Below are positions 55,511 through 63,177 of a stretch of DNA of 64,000 nt, piece by piece (positions within the stretch are counted from its first letter, which is position 1; each line of letters opens with the position of its first letter). The notes below the pieces were generated by a model. The model ran no database searches, was not told the DNA's origin, and saw only the letters and a program-made list of their open reading frames with translations. The position numbers were made by a program, and so were the translations under genes. The stretch spans positions 214,639-278,638 of the forward strand of contig DIOT01000056.1 in NCBI GenBank assembly GCA_002426195.1, read 5' to 3'. Source of the DNA: Bacteroidales bacterium UBA5507 (GTDB lineage: Bacteria > Bacteroidota > Bacteroidia > Bacteroidales > Lentimicrobiaceae).

Positions 55511-56395
55511 TCAGGGATGCTTCCACCTTTTATGTGACCACAACCAATCGGTTGGGTTTTCCTTAATCTCAGTTTCAAGCAATCTTGCATATTCTTTGAG
55601 GATCCGTTGTTCCAACTGCCTTTTATCACTATCTCCTGAAAGTCCGCTTTCACAATCAATTGGTATAAACCTTAGAGAGTAGTACCCTCGTTCTACTTTT
55701 CTCAATGATATAAATAATAATGCTGATTTTGTGGCAATTGCAAGTTTAGCGCCCCCGGTAAAGAATGTTGTCCTCTGATTGAGGAAAGTGTACTCATAAG
55801 CATTCTCCACTCTGGCAGGCGATTGATCGGCAATAAAAATATAAAATGAATTCTTGTGAGCAGGGTTCAGAATATATCGTGGTGCGGCACTCATTGAAAG
55901 CAAGTTCATTCCAAATCTGCACCGGATTTTATTTATTATATGTTCAGCAGTCTTGCTTCTAAGCGGCTTATACAGGGTGTATACTGGAAAATCATAATAA
56001 GATGGCAAAATTGAGAGCCATTCCCAATTTGCCATATGACCCATTAATCCTATAACATTATATCCTTTTTTGTGAAGATCAGTAAGCACTTCCGGATTTT
56101 CAACTTTCAGTCGTGATGAAAGTGCTTTACGTGAAATTGACACCCCTTTTAAAGTTTCAATAAAGATATCAGTAAAGTGAAGGTAAAACTTCCTGGTAAG
56201 GAGCCCTATTTCCTTGTATTTGGCTTCAGGGAATGCACGACTTAAGTTTTGAACTATGACAGCCTTGCGATAGCCAATTATATTTTTTAAAAAATAAGAG
56301 AGAATTGTACTCTTAACATATAATAGTCTGATTGGTAGCAGACTAATCAGCCATGCAATAAAAAACAGGATAGAAGAAAGGAGCTTGCTAAACAT
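55511..56395 (-). CDS. LpxL/HtrB-like lipid A acyltransferase
   Basis: Inner-membrane lysophospholipid acyltransferase-family enzyme of 294 aa that adds a secondary acyl chain to lipid A precursors. A membrane helix at about 2-23 is followed by the HxxxxD/E motif GHMANWE and a later IADQSPAR. The ATG at 56395 (MFSKLLSSILFFIAWLISLL) is the real start; the longer frame back to 56461 reads through tRNA-Arg sequence. It probably shares a transcript with the upstream tRNA-Arg, as no terminator lies between. Confidence 0.9.
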   Translation of the reverse strand: MFSKLLSSILFFIAWLISLLPIRLLYVKSTILSYFLKNIIGYRKAVIVQNLSRAFPEAKYKEIGLLTRKFYLHFTDIFIETLKGVSISRKALSSRLKVENPEVLTDLHKKGYNVIGLMGHMANWEWLSILPSYYDFPVYTLYKPLRSKTAEHIINKIRCRFGMNLLSMSAAPRYILNPAHKNSFYIFIADQSPARVENAYEYTFLNQRTTFFTGGAKLAIATKSALLFISLRKVERGYYSLRFIPIDCESGLSGDSDKRQLEQRILKEYARLLETEIKENPTDWLWSHKRWKHP

Positions 56396-56429
56396 GCCTG
56401 AATGGCCTCTTGCAGGTGCTTTGAGTTTG

Positions 56430-56503
56430 TGATCCGGACAGGATTCGAACCTGTGACCCACAGCTTAGAAGGCTGTTGCTCTATCCAGCTGAGCTACCGG
56501 ACC
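56430..56503 (-). tRNA. tRNA-Arg (anticodon TCT)
   Basis: The minus strand reads GGTCCGGTAGCTCAGCTGG at the 5' end and folds into a full cloverleaf of 74 bases. The anticodon stem ACAGC/GCTGT encloses CTTCTAA, anticodon TCT. The T arm contains GGTTCGAATCC. CCA is not encoded. It lies directly upstream of the lipid A acyltransferase gene on the same strand. Confidence 0.97.
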
Positions 56504-56540
56504 ATTTCCTGAAATAAATCAGGATTGTTGAAATCGCCTG

Positions 56541-56548
56541 CAAAGGTA
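56541..56548 (-). promoter_or_regulatory. -7 box for tRNA-Arg
   Basis: On the minus strand this reads TACCTTTG, an exact TAnnTTTG match, 37 bases before the mature tRNA 5' end. The -33 region is weak. Confidence 0.55.
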
Positions 56549-56723
56549 ATAAAAAGTAATAATTTTACCACTCATGAGGAAATATTTTAATGAAACTAAG
56601 GAAAATTCACTTTTTAATGGTTTTTAGGGTTACTTTTTTAAGAATTTGACATAAACAGATAAACCACATTAAGATTTTATTGTAAATTCGCTTTGCAATC
56701 TTGATGTAATAAGCCTCATTAAA

Positions 56724-57194
56724 ATGAAACAACTACTCTTCACAGATTTTCAGCAGAATACTAGTGCGAAACTCTATGATTGGACTGGCAAAACGATTCT
56801 GATTGCAGAAGATACAGACTGTAGTTTTCTCTACCTCAAGACTATTCTAAGGCATACCAACGCTCAGATCCTTTGGGCCTCCTCTGGACAAGAAGCAATT
56901 AATCTGGTTAGAGAAAATAAGGGAATAGATGTTATTTTGATGGACATCAACATGCCTGGTATTAATGGCTTTGATGCTACCATCGCAATTCATAGCATAA
57001 GAAAAGAATTGCCGGTGATTGCACAAACAGCTTATGTTTACGATAATGAGGTTGAGCTTTGATACGCCAGTGGTTGCTCTGATTATATTTCAAAACCTAT
57101 AGATAAACACCTTTTACTTGAAAAGATCGGTGCATTTTTAGGCGAAGGAGTTACTGCTAAAGTAGAATCTAAACAATCAATGTTAAAATCCTGA
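56724..57194 (+). pseudogene. Response-regulator receiver protein interrupted by an in-frame TGA
   Basis: A stand-alone receiver domain. The first 112 codons carry the acidic pair (IAEDTD, Glu29-Asp30), the phospho-acceptor Asp74 in ILMDINMPG, and Thr102 in IAQTAY. A TGA at 57060-57062 (codon 113) then interrupts the frame. The same frame continues for 43 codons with YASGCSDYISKPIDKHLLL, which contains the essential receiver lysine (Lys124), before a normal TGA at 57192. In related receivers this spot is often Cys (KCLEAGCDDY-like), one base from TGA. Read as truncated, the product would lack the switch lysine and last helix. A recent mutation, a sequence error or read-through would all fit. 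A proper terminator follows. Confidence 0.7.
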
Positions 57195-57216
57195 AAGCAG
57201 TTTAATAAGAAGATAT

Positions 57217-57246
57217 AACCGGTTCTTTTACAGGCCGGTTTTTTTT
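57217..57246 (+). terminator. Intrinsic terminator after the receiver gene
   Basis: AACCGG (57217-57222) and CCGGTT (57235-57240) form the stem, followed by an eight-base T run. It lies 22 bases after the distal stop at 57194 and not after the premature stop, supporting the longer frame as the original gene. Confidence 0.88.
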
Positions 57247-57292
57247 GTGTCAAAAATATTTTGCTTTAAGGAGGTTTATTTGCAAAATAAAT

Positions 57293-57322
57293 TTGTTATT
57301 TAGGAATCAATTATTACTTTTG
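57293..57322 (+). promoter_or_regulatory. Full Bacteroidota promoter of the tRNA-Ser/tRNA-Pro unit
   Basis: TTG at 57293-57295, exactly 19 bases of spacer, then TACTTTTG at 57315-57322. This is a complete TTG-N19-TAnnTTTG promoter, 10 bases before the tRNA-Ser 5' end, and the best promoter match in the window. Confidence 0.85.
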
Positions 57323-57332
57323 CACTCCCGTT

Positions 57333-57419
57333 GGTGAGGTGGGTGAGTGGCTTAAACCAACAGTTTGCTAAACTGTCGTACTGGAAACGGTACCGGGGGT
57401 TCGAATCCCCCCTTCACCG
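57333..57419 (+). tRNA. tRNA-Ser (anticodon GCT)
   Basis: An 87-base class II tRNA with a long variable arm (TACTGGAAACGGTA). The acceptor GGTGAGG pairs with CTTCACC with one wobble, and the anticodon loop TTGCTAA gives anticodon GCT. Discriminator base G. CCA is not encoded. Confidence 0.97.
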
Positions 57420-57440
57420 CAGATTCAACGACAAAAGTCT

Positions 57441-57515
57441 CGGGGCGTAGCGCAGTCCGGCTAGCGCACCTGGTTTGGGACCAGGGGGTCGAAGGTTCGA
57501 ATCCTTTCGCCCCGA
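57441..57515 (+). tRNA. tRNA-Pro (anticodon TGG)
   Basis: A 75-base cloverleaf with acceptor CGGGGCG/CGCCCCG and anticodon arm CCTGG-TTTGGGA-CCAGG, anticodon TGG. The 5' C of the acceptor and discriminator A are typical of bacterial tRNA-Pro. It is 21 bases after tRNA-Ser and shares its promoter. Confidence 0.97.
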
Positions 57516-57520
57516 CTTTA

Positions 57521-57562
57521 AAAGACCTCTGCAATCACAAGATTCAGAGGTCTTTGCTTTTT
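57521..57562 (+). terminator. Intrinsic terminator of the tRNA pair
   Basis: AAAGACCTCTG (57521-57531) pairs perfectly with CAGAGGTCTTT (57545-57555), followed by GCTTTTTA. It lies 6 bases after tRNA-Pro. Confidence 0.9.
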
Positions 57563-57677
57563 ATAGCCTTCTAAACATCTCCTCAACTTTATACCATTCT
57601 ATTCGTAGCTTCATTATTTATGATGAACCAAACCTGATTAGTTTTCAATTGTTGAATGTGTCTCAATTTTTCAGTCA

Positions 57678-60173
57678 ATGCCCGATAGTTCAAACTTAAT
57701 TGCTTCTGGTGAAAAAACCAGATATGCTTGCCCAATGCTCTGTGAAGGTGATAAGTCATACCGTGACCCTGGGTCTTGTCCTGTTTGCGGTATGTTTCTT
57801 AAACCTGTTGATGAAGTTATTAGATTGAATAGTAATAAAGTCAAAGTACAGTGGTACTGTCCAATGAAATGTGAGGGTGATACTTTATATGATTATCCCG
57901 GACGATGCCCGGTATGCAATATGTTTCTTGTCTCAACAGAAGATAAGGAGGCTGCAGCAAGGTGGAAACATCTTGCAAAGGACGCTCCGGGGACTGCGTC
58001 ACAGAAACCCATAGAGATTGAGAAGAATTTACATTCAGGCAAGGATGTTTACTATTGTCCAATGCGTTGTGAAGGAGATAAAAAATATGATAAACCAGGT
58101 GATTGCCCGGTTTGTGGTATGCATCTTCTTAAGGAGGAATCTTTCTCAAGTTCCATTGAACCTGACAAAACCGAAGATGAATCGTATAGGAAAATGCTGA
58201 GAAAATTCATTTTAGCAGCAGTTTTAACTATTCCTGTTTTCTTAATTGCAATGTTGGAAATGATCCCGGCTTTTCATGATTTAGCCATGAATTACAATAA
58301 AGCAACCGGTTGGGTTTCCTTCTTTCTATCAATACCAGTTGTCTTCTATTCGGGTTGGCAGTTTTTTGTGCGAGGATATAATTCAGTAAGAAGACGGTCG
58401 CCAAATATGTGGACTCTAATAAGTCTTGGTGTGAGTGCTGCATTCATCTTCAGTGTTATTGCATTGGTTTTACCCGGTATCTTTCCGCCACAGTTCAGGG
58501 ATATGAACGGAAATGTCCACCTGTATTTTGAAGCTGCAGCTGTTATTCTTACACTTGTTCTTCTCGGTCAGGTTCTTGAACTCAGAGCTTATGCCAAAAC
58601 CAACAGTGCTATAAAGTCTCTCTTAAATCTGGCTCCTCCTACTGCCAGACTTATAGTCGGATCTGATGAGCGTGTTATTCCTCTGGCGGATGTAAGAGTG
58701 GGCAATTTGTTAAGGGTCAGACCAGGAGAAAAAATTCCTGTTGACGGGATAATAAAAGAAGGGAATGCGGTAATTGATGAAAGTATGATTACAGGCGAGT
58801 CAATGCCTGTTGAGAAAGAACCGGGAGGTAAAATAATTGGTGGAACCATAAATGGCAAGACTTCATTTCTGATGCAGGCAGAAAAAGTTGGTAAGGATAC
58901 ATTACTAGCCCGTATTGTTCAGCTTGTTAATGAAGCCGGTCGATCAAGAGCCCCAATTCAAAGGCTTGCCGATGTAGTTGCAAAGTATTTTGTTCAGATA
59001 ATTATTGGGATATCATTAATAACCTTTGGATTATGGGCGTTTCTGGGACCTGAACCATCTTTGGTGTATGCATTCGTAAATGCGGTTTCAGTATTGATTA
59101 TCGCTTGTCCTTGTGCTTTGGGACTTGCTACACCAATGTCAATTATGGTTGGAACAGGAAGGGGTGCTCAAAAAGGTATACTTATAAAGGATGCTCGTGC
59201 TATTGAAGAATTTAACAAGGTTGATGTACTCCTGGTAGATAAGACGGGAACCCTCACCGAAGGTAAGCCGTCTCTCAGGGGCTATATGTCGTTTGGAAGT
59301 TATTCTGATGATGAAGTACTTCAATTATCGGCTTCTGTAGATACTAATAGTGAGCATCCACTGGCTGAAGCTATTGTAAGAGGTGCAAGGGAAATGAATA
59401 TTCCATTCCTCGAGGTTTCAGAATTTAATGCCATCACAGGTAAAGGCGTTGAAGGTTTCGTTAAGAACAAAAAGGTCAAATTGGGCAACCATCATTTACT
59501 TGTTGACTCGGCAGTGAAAATTGAAAAAAAATTCAATGAACTCATTGAAGAGTGGCAATCGAAAGGTCAAACTGTTATGTACCTTGTCATCGATGGCAAG
59601 CTTGAAGGGATTGTAAGTGTTTCTGATAAAATCAAAGAAACATCATGGGCAGCTATCCGGGAATTAAAAAGTATGGGTGTAAAGATAATTATGCTCACTG
59701 GTGACAATGAGCTTACAGCCAAATCTGTTGCCGGTGAGCTTAATCTGGATGGCTATAAAGCGGATTGCCTTCCCGAAGATAAATACCAAATGATTAAGGA
59801 ATTACAATCAAAGGGAAGCTTTGTAGCAATGGCCGGTGATGGTATTAATGATGCTCCTGCATTAGCCCAGGCAAATATTGGAATTGCTATGGGTACAGGT
59901 ACCGATATTGCAATTGAAAGTGCCGAAATCACATTAGTAAAAGGTGACTTGAATGGAATTGCACGGGCAAAAAAGCTTAGCAAGGATGTTATGCAGAATA
60001 TTCGACAGAACCTATTCTTTGCTTTTATCTATAACACTTTGGGAGTACCTGTGGCTGCGGGGATTTTATTCCCATTTTATGGAATATTGTTAAGCCCAAT
60101 GCTGGCGGCTGTTGCAATGAGCTTTAGCTCAGTAACTGTCATTGCTAACGCATTAAGATTGAGAGCTAAATGA
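57678..60173 (+). CDS. copA: Copper-translocating P1B-type ATPase with three N-terminal heavy-metal-binding repeats
   Basis: Inner-membrane metal efflux pump of 831 aa. Three cysteine-rich repeats (about 16-42, 59-84 and 125-150) each read CPMxCEGDxxYxxPGxCPxC, with cysteines at 18/22/34/37, 61/65/77/80 and 127/131/143/146, close to the heavy-metal-binding family PF19335. Eight membrane helices follow. The channel motif is IACPCALGLATP, the actuator loop MITGESMPVEK, the phosphorylation site LLVDKTGTLTEGK, and the hinge AGDGINDAPALAQA. CPC with these features indicates copper or silver. No CueR-type regulator or chaperone gene is adjacent. Confidence 0.94.
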   Translation: MPDSSNLIASGEKTRYACPMLCEGDKSYRDPGSCPVCGMFLKPVDEVIRLNSNKVKVQWYCPMKCEGDTLYDYPGRCPVCNMFLVSTEDKEAAARWKHLAKDAPGTASQKPIEIEKNLHSGKDVYYCPMRCEGDKKYDKPGDCPVCGMHLLKEESFSSSIEPDKTEDESYRKMLRKFILAAVLTIPVFLIAMLEMIPAFHDLAMNYNKATGWVSFFLSIPVVFYSGWQFFVRGYNSVRRRSPNMWTLISLGVSAAFIFSVIALVLPGIFPPQFRDMNGNVHLYFEAAAVILTLVLLGQVLELRAYAKTNSAIKSLLNLAPPTARLIVGSDERVIPLADVRVGNLLRVRPGEKIPVDGIIKEGNAVIDESMITGESMPVEKEPGGKIIGGTINGKTSFLMQAEKVGKDTLLARIVQLVNEAGRSRAPIQRLADVVAKYFVQIIIGISLITFGLWAFLGPEPSLVYAFVNAVSVLIIACPCALGLATPMSIMVGTGRGAQKGILIKDARAIEEFNKVDVLLVDKTGTLTEGKPSLRGYMSFGSYSDDEVLQLSASVDTNSEHPLAEAIVRGAREMNIPFLEVSEFNAITGKGVEGFVKNKKVKLGNHHLLVDSAVKIEKKFNELIEEWQSKGQTVMYLVIDGKLEGIVSVSDKIKETSWAAIRELKSMGVKIIMLTGDNELTAKSVAGELNLDGYKADCLPEDKYQMIKELQSKGSFVAMAGDGINDAPALAQANIGIAMGTGTDIAIESAEITLVKGDLNGIARAKKLSKDVMQNIRQNLFFAFIYNTLGVPVAAGILFPFYGILLSPMLAAVAMSFSSVTVIANALRLRAK

Positions 60174-60183
60174 AAAATTTAAC

Positions 60184-60191
60184 TACTTTTG
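60184..60191 (+). promoter_or_regulatory. -7 box for the metallophosphoesterase gene
   Basis: TACTTTTG matches TAnnTTTG, 11 bases after the copA stop. A TTG lies 22 bases upstream (60159-60161), inside the copA 3' end. Confidence 0.5.
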
Positions 60192-60244
60192 TGCTCGATT
60201 TTTAGTGCTATTTTAATTGCTTTTATAACTCTTATACCATCATT

Positions 60245-61582
60245 TTGGCTTTCAGAATTAGCAAAAAATACCGCATAGGCTTATTAGTACTTTTACTACT
60301 CGTAGTACTCTATCTTCTGTTAAGAAGTGCACTGCCACAGTATTCAGCAAGGGTTCCCCTTTTGGGCATTTACCTTCTTACGGATTTCCTTGTATTTAAT
60401 TTTGTTCGGGATGCAAGTCCTACATTACCAAAACCTTTCAAAGTGCTGTTGATCGCACTTTGGTGGTTGCCCGTAATTTTATTTATTTCATTTTTATTGA
60501 TTGCTTCCTTTATACCGTTGCCGGAATGGAATGGTTTTTGGAAAGTATACCTCCCGGGTTTCGCCTTGATGACAATGCTGGCGAAATTTATACTGTTTGT
60601 GTTTCTCATACTCCCCCTTATTCTTGTTATAATCAGGAGGTTACTCAGAAATAAATTAAGTTTTAGTTATCATTACGTTTATTTTGAAAAGTTTTTAAAA
60701 AGAATGGCTATTATTTTAGGAAGTTTAGCGTTTGTAGGATTGTTTATAGGGAGCATTCATTGGGTATCAAAGTTTAAAGTCAGAGAATTAGAACTCGTAA
60801 TTGAAGATTTACCCGATGCTTTGGAAGGCAAGAGAATAGTTCAGATTTCAGATGTTCATCTTGGAAGTTGGACAACCACAAAACCAATTGAAAAAGCTGT
60901 TTCAATGGTTAATGAATTAAATCCCGACCTGGTCTTATTTACAGGCGACATGGTTAATTTCAGTGCAACAGAGACTAAGGGATTTGAAGTACTAAGGAAT
61001 GTCCGTTCAAAATATGGTGTTTATGCAATATTAGGTAATCACGATTACGGTGATTATGTGAAATGGGAAGATTCCGCTAGTAAAGCTGCAGATTTCAAAA
61101 TTCTTGAGAACTTTTACAAAACAATAGGGTGGAAGCTTTTAAGAAACGAGCACAAAGTTATTGAGATTGACAGTGCTACAATATTACTTGGTGGGGTTGA
61201 GAATTGGAGCGCAACTCAAAGATTTCACCGGTATGGTGATATGGAAAAAACTATGAAGAATGCACCTGTTGCTGATGTATATATCCTCATGTCGCATGAT
61301 CCTACCCATTGGGAAGCAGAGATTATAGAATCGTATCCTCAGTTTGATATTACTTTATCAGGCCATACGCATGGAATGCAAATAGGTTTTGAAGGCCTTG
61401 GTTTAAAGTGGAGCCCTTCACAATATATATACAAAAACTGGGGTGGATTATATAAACGTAAATCCTCTCGCGGTATCGAGTCCAGGTTATATGTGAACCT
61501 TGGATTAGGACATATTGCATATCCCGGCAGGGTAGGAATACTCCCCGAAATTACACTTATTACTTTAACCCGGAAAAACTAG
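60245..61582 (+). CDS. Membrane-anchored metallophosphoesterase
   Basis: Predicted inner-membrane protein of 445 aa with four N-terminal helices (from about 10-165) and a calcineurin-like phosphoesterase domain. Metal ligands are in VQISDVHLGSW, LFTGDMVNF, LGNHDYGD, MSHDPTHW and LSGHTHGMQIGF, the complete set. This is the YkuE-like layout; natural substrate is unknown. The start is a TTG at 60245, since no ATG or GTG occurs in the open stretch between the upstream stop (60203-60205) and the first helix. Confidence 0.9.
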   Translation: MAFRISKKYRIGLLVLLLLVVLYLLLRSALPQYSARVPLLGIYLLTDFLVFNFVRDASPTLPKPFKVLLIALWWLPVILFISFLLIASFIPLPEWNGFWKVYLPGFALMTMLAKFILFVFLILPLILVIIRRLLRNKLSFSYHYVYFEKFLKRMAIILGSLAFVGLFIGSIHWVSKFKVRELELVIEDLPDALEGKRIVQISDVHLGSWTTTKPIEKAVSMVNELNPDLVLFTGDMVNFSATETKGFEVLRNVRSKYGVYAILGNHDYGDYVKWEDSASKAADFKILENFYKTIGWKLLRNEHKVIEIDSATILLGGVENWSATQRFHRYGDMEKTMKNAPVADVYILMSHDPTHWEAEIIESYPQFDITLSGHTHGMQIGFEGLGLKWSPSQYIYKNWGGLYKRKSSRGIESRLYVNLGLGHIAYPGRVGILPEITLITLTRKN

Positions 61583-61602
61583 CGTATACTTTTTAAAACC
61601 GA

Positions 61603-63084
61603 TTAGCTTATTGCAGCCGGGATTTTAAGTTCAAACCAGGAGGCTACCCTCTCATCAATATGTTTATCACCACTGATGTGTTTGAATTCATTAGTGTGTT
61701 TGTTATAAACATAATCTTTCTGCCATTCTTCGTGATTAGCCTGGATTTCATTCAGCGCATCCAGAATTAGTAATAGTTCGTCATTGGTCATCGTAGGGTG
61801 CAATGATAATCGGACCCATCCTGGCTTTTGCGACAAATCCCCATGGTTGATAAGGTTGGTTATCAATTTGGAATGCTCGTAACTTACATCTAAAAGATAG
61901 TGCCCGTATGTGCCTGCACATGCACAACCTCCTCTGACCTGTACACCGTACCTGTCACTTAGAAGTTTAACAACCAGATTGTAATGTATATTACTGAAGT
62001 AGAAAGATATCACTCCAAGTCTTTTTTTCTGAGCAGGAGCAAGAACGTGTAGGTTAGGGATACTGTTTAATCCATTGAATGCAATTTCAAGGAGTTCTTC
62101 TTCACGTTTTCTGATATTCTGAACAACCATGCTTTCTTTAAGTTGTATGCATAAAGCACTTCTTATAGCCTGCATAAAACCTGGTGTTCCGCCATCCTCC
62201 CTGGCTTCAATATCGTCAACATATTTAAACTCCCCCCAGGGATTTGTCCAGTCAACTGTTCCACCTCCCGGTTGATCAGGAGTTCTATTGTGGTACATTG
62301 CTTTGTCAAAAATGAGCACTCCTGAAGAGCCTGGCCCTCCAAGAAATTTATGAGGTGAAAATAAAATAGCATCAAGATGCTCGTCAGCCTTTTCAGGATG
62401 CATATTAATCTCATCATATGGAGCGGAAGCTGCAAAATCAATTATACAGTACCCTCCGTATTCATGCATAATGCTGGCGAGCTTATGGTATGGAGTTCTA
62501 ACACCCGTTACATTTGAACATGCAGTGAACGCCCCGATTTTGAGTGTACGGTCTTTATATATTTCCAGCTGACGACGGAGTTCCTCCGGATCAACCAGTA
62601 AATCTTTATCAGGTTGAAGTACGACAACATCACTCACTGTTTCGAACCAGGAGGTGTGATTTGAGTGATGCTCCATATGGGTGACAAACACAACAGGCCT
62701 GCTTTTTTCATTCAGGCACTGATTATCAGATAATTTGCCGCACATCTTGAGGCCTAATATTCTTTGGAACTTCACAATTACTCCTGTCATACCAAATCCG
62801 GAAGTAATAATTATATCATCAGGCCCGGCATTAACATGATTTTTAATCATTTTATGAGCCATATGATATGCGCGTGTCATAGATGTACCTGTTTCACTTG
62901 TTTCGGTGTGAGTGTTCCCTATAAAAGGACCTATGACATTTGAAAGTACTTCTTCAACCGGCTTGTATAATCTTCCACTGGCGATCCAGTCAGCATATAT
63001 TAGTTTTTTGCTACCATAAGGTGTTTGGTATTCCTGGTCAAATCCAATTATATTTCTCCTGAAGCTATCAAAGTATCGTTCCAT
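61603..63084 (-). CDS. Class V aminotransferase-fold PLP enzyme (cysteine desulfurase-like)
   Basis: A 493-aa PLP enzyme of the aminotransferase class V / SufS-like group. The PLP lysine is in LFSPHKFLGGPGSSG, the cofactor aspartate in YCIIDFAASAPYD, and the substrate-entry region has HMEHHSNHTSWFE. A cysteine-containing loop (VRGGCACAGTYGHYLLD) sits where cysteine desulfurases place their active cysteine, so sulfur transfer is possible. It is longer than SufS (about 410 aa) and lacks neighbouring Fe-S genes, so the substrate remains open. Convergent with the metallophosphoesterase gene. Confidence 0.87.
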   Translation of the reverse strand: MERYFDSFRRNIIGFDQEYQTPYGSKKLIYADWIASGRLYKPVEEVLSNVIGPFIGNTHTETSETGTSMTRAYHMAHKMIKNHVNAGPDDIIITSGFGMTGVIVKFQRILGLKMCGKLSDNQCLNEKSRPVVFVTHMEHHSNHTSWFETVSDVVVLQPDKDLLVDPEELRRQLEIYKDRTLKIGAFTACSNVTGVRTPYHKLASIMHEYGGYCIIDFAASAPYDEINMHPEKADEHLDAILFSPHKFLGGPGSSGVLIFDKAMYHNRTPDQPGGGTVDWTNPWGEFKYVDDIEAREDGGTPGFMQAIRSALCIQLKESMVVQNIRKREEELLEIAFNGLNSIPNLHVLAPAQKKRLGVISFYFSNIHYNLVVKLLSDRYGVQVRGGCACAGTYGHYLLDVSYEHSKLITNLINHGDLSQKPGWVRLSLHPTMTNDELLLILDALNEIQANHEEWQKDYVYNKHTNEFKHISGDKHIDERVASWFELKIPAAIS

Positions 63085-63177
63085 TGGGATTTTATTTCTT
63101 CAGCAAAAGTGCAAAATAAAATGCCATGGTGCAACTATCAGGTTACCTTTCTTTATTACAGGTCAAAGAAAATAATA

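Noticed and set aside
56396..56461. 22-codon N-terminal extension of the lipid A acyltransferase
   Set aside because: It translates tRNA-Arg sequence and places residues before the signal-anchor helix; the ATG at 56395 is better.
57063..57110. Possible SECIS element after the in-frame TGA
   Set aside because: Only a very short GCCA/TGGT pairing is visible, which is not a credible bacterial SECIS hairpin.
57352..57574. Open frames on both strands across tRNA-Ser and tRNA-Pro
   Set aside because: They read through two clear cloverleaf tRNAs and their terminator and resemble no protein.
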